64,000 nucleotides of DNA from Dioscorea cayenensis subsp. rotundata (Eukaryota > Streptophyta > Magnoliopsida > Dioscoreales > Dioscoreaceae): positions 62,001-126,000 of the forward strand of contig NW_024088559.1 of the NCBI RefSeq assembly GCF_009730915.1, given 5' to 3'. The translations under genes and the position numbers were made by a program. Numbering within the stretch: the stretch's first letter is position 1; every line of letters begins with the position of its first letter. This document shows positions 1-13,000 of this stretch, piece after piece. The notes beneath the pieces were generated by a model, which saw nothing but the letters and a program-made list of their open reading frames with translations, searched no databases and was not told the DNA's origin.

Positions 1-57
1 AGGAAGCATCATTTTACATCACTGGCTCAAGTTCGAAAATTCAGTCTAAGGTAGTAA

Positions 58-2962
58 TTAGACTCTGCTGTTCTGAGGCAATGGAACTACACCATCAAAG
101 AAATCTCCAAAGTAGCCCCGCGGTTCATGGACGAGCTTGGAGATTATATCTCTTAGTGTGATCACTCCCTCTAAATTATCCTCGTCATCTACAACGTATA
201 TGCGCTGTATTTTGTAAGAGTCTAGTTTCAAAATGATGTCTTTGATTGTGTCAATTCTCTTGCAGGTAATCACTCCAAGCAACCGGGGTGAAGTTCCTTC
301 GTGTTCTTTCAGATAACTCCTTACCAGTGAGACAAAATCCTTAGCTCTGATAGACCTGTAAATGTGATTCTGTGTATTATCATGTTCTCAAGCAAAATTT
401 ACCATACTCTGACAATTGAAAACTAAGGGCAAACCTAACATTATCGTGAAAAAATTTATACACATTTCTTCAAAAGTATAGTGATATGACATTGATAATA
501 TATAGTTCACATTATCAGGTACTAGAGTAAAGAAGGAAATAATTATTAACTAAAAGGGCGTAAGTACGAACCTGTAGTCTTTGTATATTTCTGGGGCTGT
601 TAAAAGATATTGAACATCTCTAATGCTTATATTTCCTATTGCCTTCTTCCCGTTTGCTTCAACTACCGGAAGCCCACCAATTCCTTTCCTTCTCATCAAT
701 TGGAAGGCCTTTAGAACTGGCTCGTCCTCACTCACCTACAAATTTTATTTATGTAAAGAATGTCATGAACATCTATTGAATAGAGGAGACAAATCATTAT
801 ACAGAATAAAATATCTCCATCAGTTTTCAGGTAGTTCAGCCATTCAACTGACAGAGCCAAACACAGAACTACCTATGGAAATAAAGATCAATTATGGGAG
901 AAATCTCAAATCAAGTTAGAAAATATAATCTCAGAAACAGTCAGCAACTATTAAGCTATTCTAAGTGCTTGAAAAGAACTATTTCATGCTGAAGATAATG
1001 GGCAAGACAATGTTTATCAACTGCAATAAGATGGAATTGAACTTCAGGTTAATTTTTCTAAAATAAGTATGATAATGTGAAGATGATCATAAAAGCCACT
1101 CAAATTTTCAATTATGAGGTGAAATTACATAGTGTTTTATTCCTAAAAATTATTTAAGCCGGTTGTTTGTTAAGTAGCCACACTTAAGATCATGCTATAG
1201 CAAATTATTTTAATGTCTCAGAGAAATCTAGTTCCAATTCAATGGCTAGAATAGCAGTCAACAGCAAACTTCATTGACGAAATCAATCTGACAAATTGAA
1301 GAAGGATAATCAAGTGGTAACGGATGCAAAAACTTAAAATATAAAATGTGAAATGAAAGTTGAAGCAAAAAGATCACCTTAACAAGTCTGCTGGGTTTCA
1401 TTATAGGAAGGCCAAGTTCAAAAAGTTTCTTAGTGCCCCAGTCTTCAAACCAGTGAAGCCCAACACATTCCGCCAACATGTGAACCACAGCAGACTGTGT
1501 GATGATGTTGTCGATTTTCCCATCACCAAGATCAACCACAGGAAGACTCTTCATTCTATATTTTGATAGTAGCAACAGCATGGTCAGAAATGAATCAGAT
1601 TTCTGCAAGGCAAGAAACGGCGCCCACCGGAATGATCCCAAGATGTCACGAACCTGAATCAAAACACACAAATTTAAGCACAAAATAATTCTTTCAAAGA
1701 TGTATAAGTCCCACATAATCAAATTAAACAAATATTGATCACTCTTCTCATCATATGCAACCTTAGTTTTCTTATAAAAGTCAGAAGAAGTGAGAGTTTC
1801 CAAAAAACTCCCACCCATCGAGGCTGCTGCTTCAGAGTCAGTTGTCTCAGAGGCAACATCATCACTGCTAACACCATTGCTTCCTTGTCCAGACGCCTCC
1901 AGAGTCACATTGGCCACCTTCTTGGCTAATCCATCTGCCGAACCACTTACACTCTTCTGAGCTGCAGCATCAGACTGCAATAGCAAAGCTAATAACTTAT
2001 CAATGGCCATACAGTTTCAATATATAATTTGGAAACAAGTTTTCCAAGTCTAGCAAACCTGATGCAAAAGCCATACAGCAATTCCAGCAAACTCAACGAT
2101 GCCAATATATTTGTCAATCCAGCTTGCATCTTCTGCCGCGTCCACATCCCTCACAGGTGCGCTAATGATTTTACTCTTGGACAAAGTATCAACAGCAGCA
2201 GCAAGACTAGAATCTGATGGAATATCAATTACTGCATACACGATCAAAGAAACCAAGAAAACATACATGTCAATCCAAATCCATCTTCTGATCAAATTTG
2301 ATATATCTACCCTTAAAACAACAAGAGCATGAGTTGTACAAACTCAAAAAGGGTTGACCTTTTGACCAAATTTAATCTAGCCTTAAATCACAGCAACAGA
2401 AAAACAAGAAAAGGCCGAGCTTTGGCTCTGGCTCTGGCTCTACCAATCAAACAAACAAGTGCACAATTTGCACAAACTCAGATACATCAAAGGGAAGGAA
2501 GATGGAAGTATAAGTCAGATCATTTGTATCTTCTCATAAAATTTACTCTACTCTTGTAGAGAAGCAACAAACATAACCAAATTACAAGCTTGCATCTAAA
2601 AAAAGAAAAAGATATATATATATATATATATATATATATCAAGATAAGAAATTTATTGCATCAATCTTCTGATCAAATAGAATATAATCCAGCAAACAAT
2701 AAAATGACAAGCCTGGTTGTACCAATCGGAAGAAAACGAGAATCTTGGACAAATTGTACAAGATTAAAAGAAAGAAAGAAAAGAAAAGAAGTAAACCTTG
2801 GGAGGAAGGAGCAGGGGGAAAGGAGGAGACAGGGATAGAGTCAAAGCAAGAGTTAAGCTTCTCAGAGGGACTGAGTTGGGGCTCTTGGATGCTATCCCAA
2901 AGGTCCTCCACTCGCATCCCCACTTCAGCCTCCGGGCTGGAACATCTGGGACTCTCCTCCAT
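58..2962 (-). CDS. KING1: SNF1-related protein kinase regulatory subunit gamma, KING1 type (CBS-domain protein)
   Basis: Six exons on the minus strand: 2962-2797, 2231-2059, 1974-1762, 1653-1378, 735-572 and 355-58. All use GT-AG boundaries and the phases join into 429 residues, close to the roughly 424 of Arabidopsis KING1. The protein starts MEESPRCSSPEAEVGMRVED, followed by a block (LSPSEKLNSCFDSIPVSSFP) typical of the plant gamma family. CBS repeats follow; the last one reads IQRIYVVDDEDNLEGVITL in the final exon, and exon 5 carries GIGGLPVVEANGKKAIGNIS. The family binds adenine nucleotides in animals and acts as a regulatory gamma-type partner of the SnRK1 energy-sensing kinase in plants; this role is inferred from homology. 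The start is the ATG at 2962; the frame is open a little further upstream but without an ATG. The 5' leader is rich in GA runs (about 3125-3180). Confidence 0.93.
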
Positions 2963-3406
2963 CCTTCTTCTTGCGACCACTTTCTTCAGTCAGATCACAA
3001 GCAAGCAACAGCGGATCTTCTTGTGCTTTTTGGCTTCGTTTTGACAGAGAGAGAGAGAGTTGGAAAAAGAAGGGAAAGTGATAGATAGGAGGGGATCCAA
3101 AGGAAATGCGTCGTCGTCCTTATCTGGTGGTGCGCTGGACCTGGTATAGAGAAAGAGAAAGAGAAAGAGAAAGAGAGATGATGCCAAAAGTGAAGAGATG
3201 GGAAGAGGGAGGGAGGGGGCCTGGCCTCTCCCGTGGGTTCCGCAGGGCCATGTTTTAGTAGTACATTTGATTTGGGACCCATCCGAATTTGTTGCTACTA
3301 CACACACACACACCCCCAAACCCAAAGTATGGATTTTTAATAAAAAAATTAAATAAATAAATACCTATTTTACAAAAATAAATAATTTATTAATGTAAAA
3401 TAAATG
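2963..3406. promoter_or_regulatory. KING1 5' leader and proximal upstream region
   Basis: Non-coding DNA upstream of the KING1 start. It contains purine runs read on the plus strand (GAGAGAGAGAG near 3048 and repeated GAGAAA units at 3150-3178), which become CT-rich stretches on the gene strand, typical of plant 5' leaders. A short CA run lies at 3300-3312. Several overlapping open frames here arise from this low-complexity sequence and are not genes. No clear TATA box could be assigned. Confidence 0.4.
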
Positions 3407-3692
3407 TTTAATTATGGTACATGTCCTTATAATTGTGTACTTTCTACTCTTTTAGTCCTTCTAATATTTTCAAATACAATTAAGTATTCGTATTTAGTCA
3501 AATTGGTTTGTTTGAGTTCATAGCAATATTTTTAGGTACAATTAAGTTCTTCCAATTTACACTTGTTTATCTGCACAGCGGACTAAAATGATTTAATTCG
3601 ACTAAATATAATAACTTAATTATATCTAAAAATATTGTAATGATTATAAATACAGAAAGTACATAATTATAATGACCTGTATAGTAATTAAA
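3407..3692. mobile_element. MITE-like inverted-repeat element, about 286 bp
   Basis: The two ends are imperfect inverted repeats of about 40 bp. The left end starts TTTAATTATGGTACATGTCC. The reverse complement of the right end starts TTTAATTACTATACAGGTCA. The similarity continues into a TATAATTRTGTACTTTCT block on both sides. The interior is AT-rich with no open frame. Size and structure fit a miniature inverted-repeat transposable element; the superfamily and the exact target duplication are not resolved. Confidence 0.55.
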
Positions 3693-6104
3693 TCTAAAAT
3701 AAATTAGCAAGACCGGTATATGTGTGTGTATATCAGTATATGTATATATTAGCCTACTCTTCCGATAACTTCCATTAATTCAAAATCTATAGATATCTCC
3801 GGGCTTTTGGATTAACATTCAACCGTCAGCTCAATCTCACTCGGGTTTTTTTTTTCTTCTCTAAATTCTAATTTTAGTTTTTTCATTTATATTTTTTGTG
3901 TTTACACGGGAATAGTTTCTAATGTTAACAACTTAACATGTGAAGTATTGTATTTATATATAATTAAAAGATTATTAGTTCAATGACACTAAACCTGTTG
4001 TTAAAATTTTTGTTTGTATGCTCATTACTCATATTAAAAATACACTGAGTGTAACAGTGCTTAAGGTCTCTAGTTATGGATATGGGTTTATAATCCAATT
4101 TTTTTTTCAATCAGGTAAGTATACATCTTTTTTAATGTACTTATACCCCTCAATGTATATCATCTTGTCCCATTTCATCAATATATGTATATATATATAT
4201 ATATATAATAAAATGTTGAGTCTTATTTTTGAACAATTTGTTTAATGTTTTATGAAATATAGATAAACTAAAAAAAATATATATATATATATATAATTGT
4301 CAAATTTCAAGTCAATAGTGAATCCCATTCACTTGCCCCAAAACACAGGCCAACGTGGAAGTCCTTATCTAAACTCATTTATATCTCATCCAAGATATTT
4401 TTTAATGTGTCACATCATTAGTATGGTTGTTCAATACATTAAACCTTTATAATAGTTTCATTCAAAAACATTATTATCACAACTCTATCCAAACTAATCC
4501 TACCATGACACCTGCCCCTCAATTATTGAATGCAAACTTTCTATTTTTTTTTAATTGTCATTTTAGCAATTATTATTTTAATAAAATTATTTGTGCTGGT
4601 TGTTGATATGATTCATCATTTTGTTGTATTCTATTACCAAATAGTGACTATATTAGTTTTTTTTTTAATTTTTTTATTTTACAAGCCTTAACATTTTTTA
4701 TCATTTAGGAATTAGTTAGAGTGATAAAAAATAAAAATGGCAATGAGGATATATGTAAGAATGGAAGGGGTGATTCGTGTAAACATAAAATTATATAAAC
4801 TCATTGTTATACACATGATAAAAACATACAACAATGATTAATGTATAATTTTATACCTTGATAATTATGAAATATATGATTATTAATAAATTTAGTAGTT
4901 TAGAGGGAAACTATATTAAGCGGCCCATGACTCGTGTAAACATGGAATTACTCTTTTTTTTTTTAAATAAAACAAAAAAATAAAAAAAAATTAAGCGGGC
5001 CATGATGTTGCGTTATGTGCGGGCCTGAATCAGCACCGCCCAAGGAGGGCCAGTGCCATGCCCACAGTACTATAACTGGGCCTGAAGAGGCCCATGTCAC
5101 GCTGTGTCGTGAGCGGCCCGATCAAAGGGACGGTTGGTTGACTTGAGTCCTTTGAGAGAAATTTATGTTAGAAAAACAATAGCAATTAACATGCAATTAA
5201 CCAACATAAAATCTAATTAAAACAACAAAGTGAGTTAGACTCATTAGGCATAGGATTAGTTGTACAAAGACACTGGTTACAAAGTAGAGTGGTCTAACTC
5301 CAATGCTAGGATATGCTAATTTAATCGATAGATCCACTCGTTGCTTACAACGTTCAGTGAGGAAAACAATGTTTAAGTGTTGGCACCAAGTTCTGGTTAT
5401 TCAGACAAAAGAGGATCTCAAAAACAAAAAGTCACAATGTCTAGAATTAAAGTTTCTCGGGAGACCATCCAACACTTGAAAAAGAGCAGTTAAAGAAGAT
5501 CAACAATTCAAGAAAAAATACATTTGGATATTAAAGGCAAAGAAATAAATTAGGGATATCAGTTACTTAAGACATGAAATCATATGATTTACGGAGCCTT
5601 AAAAGACACAATTAAAACAAATGGTAACTAGTTAAGCATAATCTTCTTCAAAATACTTTATACAAAGTAAAAGACATATAGAATGTATTTAAGGTTATAT
5701 AGATTTTTCTCATTGTCGTATGTGGGATAAAAGAGATTCTATAGAGTCAACTATGACTAGGTTTGGATGCATGAGATAGACTTGAGTTGGCCCATATCCA
5801 ACAATTAAAAACGTGTATGGTACCAAAATTAATTTAAGATTTCCAAATAATACAAAAAATAGAGTGTGCTATTCTTATGTTTAGTATAAAATTTATAAAA
5901 TTAATCTCATGAACCATTTATTTCCATATATAAAGTTTTCCTACAACTAATGGCTTTTCATAGAGATATTCTTATATTATGTATATATTTGGTATTAGCA
6001 ATATATTCCAAACCTTCCACAATGGCCTTTATGACATGATAGCCAACTAACTTTCTCTTTTGCTTCTCTATTAATAGGAATTTATTATAACGTAGGCAAT
6101 TCAA
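3693..6104. other. AT-rich intergenic DNA, no gene seen
   Basis: Low-complexity AT-rich sequence with TA dinucleotide runs (about 4190-4207 and 4278-4294) and long T tracts. A short GC-richer patch at about 4995-5150 has no open frame. Nothing here resembles a conserved coding block on either strand. The single open frame at 4018-4245 is an AT-composition artefact. Confidence 0.6.
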
Positions 6105-6114
6105 CCTTTATGAT

Positions 6115-7843
6115 TCTAGGTAGTCAGAACCGGACCGGACCGGCCGGTTCAACCGGGTTGGACCGGACCCGGGCACTAAGCCGGTCCGGTTCAGCTCAAA
6201 AAACCGGGTAAAGAAAAACCCGGCTATGAACCGGGCCGGTTCTCCCGGTTTTAAAACTTAATTAAAAAAAAATAAAAAAAACTTAATAAACCAGCTAATC
6301 AAGCTTTCAAAGACCTCCACCCGTGACTCCATGAGCAGTCGAGCGACTAGGTCTCCATCTCCAACAAATGACCTCTTCACCCAAAAACATCATCGCCTGA
6401 TCTCCCGATTCTTCCTCGCCCGTCAAGCAGCGACACCGCCCGGATCTTCCTCTCGTCAAGCATCGACAACCCATCATCTCTTCCGTCAAGCACCGGCACC
6501 ACCCATCGTTTTTCTTTTTATTAATATTTTTAAAAAATTTTATAGTTCTTGAGATTCGTCTTTTCAGTTTTATTGACTTAAAAAATTTTATAGGTAGTTT
6601 GCCTATGATTTTTGTGTTGCGTGTGCTCTTTCTTATGTTTCTTAATTATCTACTGCTTGTGCAATTGATAATTCTGTGATTGTGCTATAAATCAGAGCAG
6701 GTTTAATTAATTATAAATGTGATTCCAGTGGATGAGGCCTGTTTAATTGCTTTGATTTAGTGTTCATGCAACTCCAAATATGATTCTGAAATGAGGAATT
6801 TGCATTGCTAAATATTAATTTATCCTTGTTCATAAACATTTCATTTCTAATATAATCTAGTATGTTGCAAGTCTTAAATGGTTGGCAGATGTACATGGTT
6901 GCGTTGATGAACTTGGGATGAATATTATTACTGTTAGATATCATGAGCATGACCTAACTTTGCAAACTATATATATTAATGTTAATAGTTCTTGGAGGGA
7001 ATTAAAAAGTTGTGAGTTTAATTAGTTGTCAAAAGGTGTTTAACTATGGAGCTAAGGTAAGATTTTAAGTTAGTTTATAACTATATAAAATTTTGTTTTA
7101 AGTTTTTAACATGATGCAATTTTTTAACATTATTAACCTTCTATATTTTTGTATTGTTTTTTTGCCACTAGATGATGTAGATATGAATGAAGAAGAAGTG
7201 GATTTTGAATTATTTGATCATGCAAGCTATGATGATGCATTTGATCAACAAGAATACTTGGGGCAAAGAGATGACAATGAGAGTTGGCCACAACATCAAC
7301 CATGATTTGTGGATTTTGCTTAAGAAGGAGCTTTCTAGTGAAAATTTCTTATTTAATATATTGTGTGGATTTTAGTATTTTACTTCAATGTGAACCACTT
7401 TTTGTGTATGAAACTATGCATTTTGATTCTTATCATGTTTATTGCATAGTATTGTCTAAATGTATTTTTGTTGAGAATTATGAGCTCATTTTATTTGGAA
7501 TTTCATATGGATTTAATTTTATGGATTTGATTTCAATGTTTGAAATTTTGAATAACTTGATGAGATTAATATTATTTAGTGTTTCATATCAATTTAGTTT
7601 AATTAAATGTTGTTAAATGTTGTGTTTTGAATATAGAATCAATACATGTTTGTTTCATAGGTTGTGTATTTGATTTGAAAATTAATATAGGATGTGTATT
7701 TGATTTAAAAATTAATATAATATTTAATGTATTTTATTTTATATTATTATTTATTAAATCCGGTTTGACCCCGGTTGAACTTCTTGACCCTTGAACCTTG
7801 GCTTCCTCCGGTTCGAAGGTCCGGTCCGGTTCTGACTACCTAG
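6115..7843. mobile_element. Non-autonomous DNA transposon, CCGG-rich terminal inverted repeats, about 1.73 kb
   Basis: Terminal inverted repeats are perfect over 26 bp (6116-6141 and 7818-7843), both reading CTAGGTAGTCAGAACCGGAC inward. They are flanked by CCTTTATGAT (6105-6114) and CCTTTATCAT (7844-7853), a 10-bp target duplication with one mismatch. A 9-10 bp duplication points to a Mutator-like element rather than the 8 bp of hAT. Inside are a GC-richer block resembling a 5' leader (6300-6520) and an acidic last-exon remnant near 7172-7305. No transposase catalytic core is visible, so it is probably an internally deleted derivative. Confidence 0.75.
7172..7305 (+). pseudogene. Leftover last exon of a transposon protein
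   Basis: This open frame follows a plausible acceptor (TTTGCCACTAG) and ends at a TGA. It encodes an acidic tail containing NEEEVDFELFDHASYDDAF followed by QQEYLGQRDDNESWPQHQP. The coding-like composition differs from the AT-rich surroundings, and it lies inside the inverted-repeat element near its right end. Many plant DNA transposons end in such an acidic exon, but I cannot assign the family from this piece. No upstream exons were found, so it is treated as a remnant. Confidence 0.4.
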
Positions 7844-7853
7844 CCTTTATCAT

Positions 7854-9975
7854 AACCCCTCTGGCTTAGAATAGATTGGCCAATTGCTTGGTTATTAGGA
7901 AGGAATTCCCATAATTGTCTTTCTCTTTATTATCAGGGCCTTGATCTTCTTAAATGGTTGATGACATCCATTAAAGATATTGGTTTTAATTTCTAGATTT
8001 GTTGTTTTTAGCTTCTTTTTTTTTTTCCTTTAGCTTCTCAGCTTGTTACCTTTGTTCTCTTATATTTGTTATTTTATTTATACGGTTTTAATAATTAGCT
8101 ACTCTGTAGTTTTTTTCCAAGTAAAAAAAAAAATGTATATACAAATATTATCCGTTTGTTTGTTGGAATGTTTCATATCATGAATACTGATATAAATTGA
8201 CTATAGCTAGTCTCCTTTATTCTTTTGATCTAGCTAATTTTTTGGCTTATTTTTTTGGAGAAAAATATCATTTTATTGATTTATTTTATTTTAATAAATT
8301 GACTTGAAAGTCAATGATATAACCAACATTGGCTCCTGTTCTTTCGCTATTCAGGGTGATACTCATGAGAAATTTCTCCAGCTAGACTAGATACAATGCA
8401 TGATGCATCTATTTAAATCCAGTAAATATGATACTATTGGAACCAAACTGAAAATGATACTATTGGAATCAAACCGGAACTGTAAAAATGATTTCAGTTC
8501 CAAACCGAAACTTTGAACTAGAACCTTAATGATTAAGATTCTTATGAGTTAAAAACTATAACTTGAACCGAACAAGAATTAAACCTCCGGTTTTGGTTAT
8601 ATTTTTATTTTTTAAATAAAAAATATATAATATAATTTTTTATATATTTTAATTAATTAGATCCAAATTATTTAAAACAGAATTGAACTGTATTGAAATT
8701 GAACCTAAAATTGATATTTTAAAACAGCGTTTCGGCTCAAATTCTATAATTTATAAAACGGGAACCGCGGGTTTCAAACCAGAACCTATTCAGGTCCACC
8801 ACACTTCATTTCACAATTAATGATTCATTAATCAAGACATGACCACTTTTGTACCGCCAGAGCACTGAAATGAAATTTTTAAAATTGGATATCTCAAAAC
8901 AATGTGTTTATAATTCCATAATCTTGAAATATATATATATATATATATATTTTATAAAAAAATAACACTGTAACAAGATCTCATGGTGAAATATGATGTC
9001 ATGTCATCACATAGAAAAACACAAAAATTATTATTTTTCCATGGCCTTCTAAATTTCTAATACCACAAATTTCAAATTAACACGTTTTTTAATATATATA
9101 TATATATATATAAATTCAAATTCGGTATACCATCCTACTTGTAAACCGCAGCGGGATATTTTATTTTTAAAATGCGCAAATAAATTTGGTGGTAAAATTA
9201 TTAAGTAATTTTTTTATAAAATACAATAAATATATGTCACAACGTGCATAAATATGAAAAAACTCAATAAACATATATAGGATCTGTTTGATTTACGCAT
9301 AAGTACAACACAAGGAGTACATCATAGTTCAAATATTTAATTATTATATAAATGCTTGTATTGTTCTACGTTTGATATTAGTGGACATCACAAAAAATTG
9401 TGTATTATTTTCTATTTGATTCAATACTGTATTAAAAAAAAATGTAAAACTATTATAACACCCTCTGTATAATATTTTGTTATTTTAGAAAAAAATTAAC
9501 ATGACAAAATGTTTTTAAAATTTCTTCCTATTTTTACTAGTCATTTTTTTTTGTATCAAACACTCGTTACCTAAGTTTTGACTTTGATTTCGGATCATTT
9601 TTAAAATAAATATTTTATGAAAATAATAATAATAATAGGTCAGAACATGGGTGATAATAAATAGATTAAAAATAATTTTAATCTCATTTTAATAAAATAA
9701 TAAAATAAAATAAAATAATTGACTTTGACTTTATTTATTATTTTTTATTTATTACTCAACAATTCATTCAACCGACAAGCCACCTTCCCCGTAGTTTTCG
9801 CCATTTACCTCACAACTCAAAATATTCATGCTCTTTTTCTCTCTCAACTTTCCTTTTTAAATTAATTATTATTATTTTTATTTATCTCCGTTCCAAAAGG
9901 GCCCAAGTCTCCCCAAAACCTTTAATTAATTACTTAATTAATTAAAATATTAAAAAAGGAATAAAATCAGATCTC
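7854..9975. other. AT-rich intergenic DNA with a degenerate repeat patch
   Basis: No gene is seen. Between about 8430 and 8800 the sequence alternates AACCGAAC-like and GGTTC-like motifs around an AT core, suggesting an old, decayed inverted-repeat transposon. TA runs occur near 8931-8950 and 9090-9110. From 9590 the sequence is AT-rich with AATAAT and AAAATA runs up to the PAP promoter. Confidence 0.45.
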
Positions 9976-9983
9976 TATAAATA
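9976..9983 (+). promoter_or_regulatory. TATA box of the purple acid phosphatase gene
   Basis: TATAAATA, in the context ATCTCTATAAATAAGAG, lies 83 bp upstream of the start codon. A GA microsatellite at about 10024-10042 lies in the presumed 5' leader between them, a common arrangement in plant promoters. Confidence 0.6.
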
Positions 9984-10058
9984 AGAGAAAAAGGTGCAAA
10001 GGCTGTAAATACGAGAAAAGAGTGAGAGAGAGAGAGAGAGAGCGCGAGAGCGAGAGGG

Positions 10059-13000
10059 ATGGGGTTCTCGCGCATTCGAGAGGCCTTGCTGGCGATGATC
10101 ATCGGCGCGGTCGCCGTCGCCGGCGATTCTGAGTACTATGGAGCGCAGCCACTGGCGAAGCTATCGATGCACAAGGCCTCCATCGCCATCGACGGCAAGG
10201 CGCAAGTGCGAGCCACGCCGGAACTCCTCGGCTTGAAGGTATGGCTCTGAAACTATAGATCTCTGGCCGGCGCAGCGAAACGGAATGGCTCCCTTTGCAT
10301 GTGTCGTTTAGCGTTCGTCATTGGTTTTTACTTGTTTTTTTGTTTTTGGTTTTATTCTTGCTTTTGGATTTTTGTGAAACACTCCTTTTGAAATTTGGTG
10401 GTACCGATCCCCAAGAGTTTTATGGAGGTCACGTGTTTGAGCCTTACTCCATTGCGATGTTTTTTGTTTGGGTGAGAGTGTTGTAGAGCGATACTTTGGC
10501 GCATGTCCTTGACTTACCCAGTGGGAGGACCACGTCCTGTGTATAAAAAAAAAAATTTGGTGTTTATATATGAGTTCTTGTTTCTTTGGAATTATGCGAA
10601 ATTCTGGGTCAGATGTTATTGTTCTTTAGTCTTTGAAGTATATGACGTTTTCACATTTGGCATTAAACAACACAGACGACTTTGCTTTGTGAATCTCAAA
10701 GTGCTACTAAAACGAATATTTAAATATAGCTGGAGAATAAATTTGGAACTTTAACCATGAAATTATTGTTTAAGCTTCTTGTTTGAATTTTTTATTTTTT
10801 ATTTTTGGTTGACTTGATGCTTGCTTTTAGATTACAAGACAGTATGAATTCTTAGTTAACTCAGAAGAGATGTGTACAAGAATATATTCAATTGAATTAT
10901 CATTTCACATGGAACTTTGACTATCAGGATTATTATAATGTTTTGAATAGTAAAAATTGATTAATTATTTTTTTGGATAACAGGGGGAGGATATTGAATG
11001 GGTCAAAGTAGACTTACAGAATGCCAATCCAACTACGGATGATTGGATTGGAGTATTCTCTCCATCAAAGTTCAAGTAATAGGACATCATTTTTAGATTT
11101 GAATAGGTTCAGAATTTAGACTAAGGTTCAAATTTTTCTATTAATATCCAGTTCTTCTACATGCCCTGAGGTTGTTGGTGATATCAAAGATCAGCTTCCA
11201 TTAATATGCACTGCTCCAATAAAGGTATGGCTGAAATTAAGATAAATGTACTTGTATAGGTAACATGTTTGTTAACTTTTGTAAGGCCATATGTGGTTTC
11301 AGTATCAGTTTGCGAATTATTCGAATGCGGATTATGCAAAAACAGGCAATGCATCTTTGATGCTTCAATTGATCAATCAGAGAGCAGACTTCTCCTTTGC
11401 ATTGTTCTCAGGTGGATTTCAAAATGTAAGAATATTTAGTGCGCTTTTCTACAATGATCTTGAAATAATAATTGTTTAGGTCCCGTGTGATTTCAAGACT
11501 AATTCTGCCTATCTTTTGATCTTGTATGACAGCCCAAACTTGTTGCAGTTTCGAATGCGGTCTCATTTTCAAATCCGAAGGCCCCTGTTTATCCAAGGCT
11601 AGCACAGGGTAAATCTTGGGATGAAGTAAGTTTTTTTGTTTTCACTATTTATCAAAGTTCTCTGCATAATTTACTGCGTTCCTTATTTTTGCCTTGAGAT
11701 ACAGTAATGGGTATAGCTGTCCATGGTATTTTCATTATTGTTCCTTTAGGAAAGAACTAGGTTGGAAATCCATGCATCATGACCTCATGATGGAGGCAGC
11801 TCTTTAATTTGATACTGTTTATAATTTTCTTATCAGTCCGCTCAGTGATTTTCAGATCTTAAGTTTTGAAGAGAACCTTTATATTGTCATATCATCCAAA
11901 AGAAATTTGCTCAATTTAAATTCACCTCCAAGATTTCATTTTTTAGCTCACAAGACCTGTTTGATTTCATTGTTTTTGGCTTTCAGATGACTATAACGTG
12001 GACTAGTGGATATAACGATAATGAGGCTTTTCCTTTTGTTGAATGGGGTCCCGAGGGAGGTCCACAAACACGCTCTTCAGCTGGGACACTAACTTTCAGT
12101 CGTAATAGCATGTGCGGTATGGAAAACCCTTCACTGTAAAGTTGTGCATACAAAAGTTTCAGAATTTAGATATCTGGAAGTCACTGCATTACTAGCTAGC
12201 ATGTGCAGTGTAGATAAGTCCGCCCTTTAAAGTTGTACAAATAAAGGCTTCAGAAATGGATATCTGGAATCTGATACCACTTGTTCATGCATTCATGATA
12301 ACGAGCATTTACTTCTGCATGTCGCAGGAACAAAAGTTCTGACTGGATTATTCCCATTTTCCCATGATTATTTTACATGCTTCAACTGCTTTATAATTTC
12401 TGATTATTATGTAAAGTTCATTATAAGTTCGTCTGGTTATATGACTTGTTCATTATCCAATTTTTTTTGTTTTTGATAGGCGCACCAGCACGTACATTTG
12501 GATGGAGGCATCCTGGATACATTCACACAAGCTTCTTAAAAGATTTGTGGCCAAATGCAATGTATAAAAGTTCTTGATGAACTTTCCTTTCTTATTTGAA
12601 GTATAGTTTTTGTCTTAAGACTTGATGATATTACAGTTACACTTACAAACTTGGGCATCAATTATTGGATGGAACTTATGTTTGGAGCAAGAAGTACTCT
12701 TTTAAGGCATCACCATATCCTGGACAAGACTCATTACAGAGAGTTATCATTTTTGGTGATATGGGAAAGGTGCGGTTTATTATCTTATATTTCTATGAAT
12801 CATGAGCCTTGATATATAGGAAATTTGCACAGTTTAATCTGAGATTCTGAATAAATTCAGTCATTGATAAGTTTCTTTCTTTCATGTTTTTTTGCCTCTC
12901 TCTTCTTTTGCTTTAGAGTGTTTCAAATCTCTATTCTTGCGATAATTTATGAAACTAGAGAACCTCTTTCAAATTTTCAGGCGGAAAGAGACGGTAGCAA

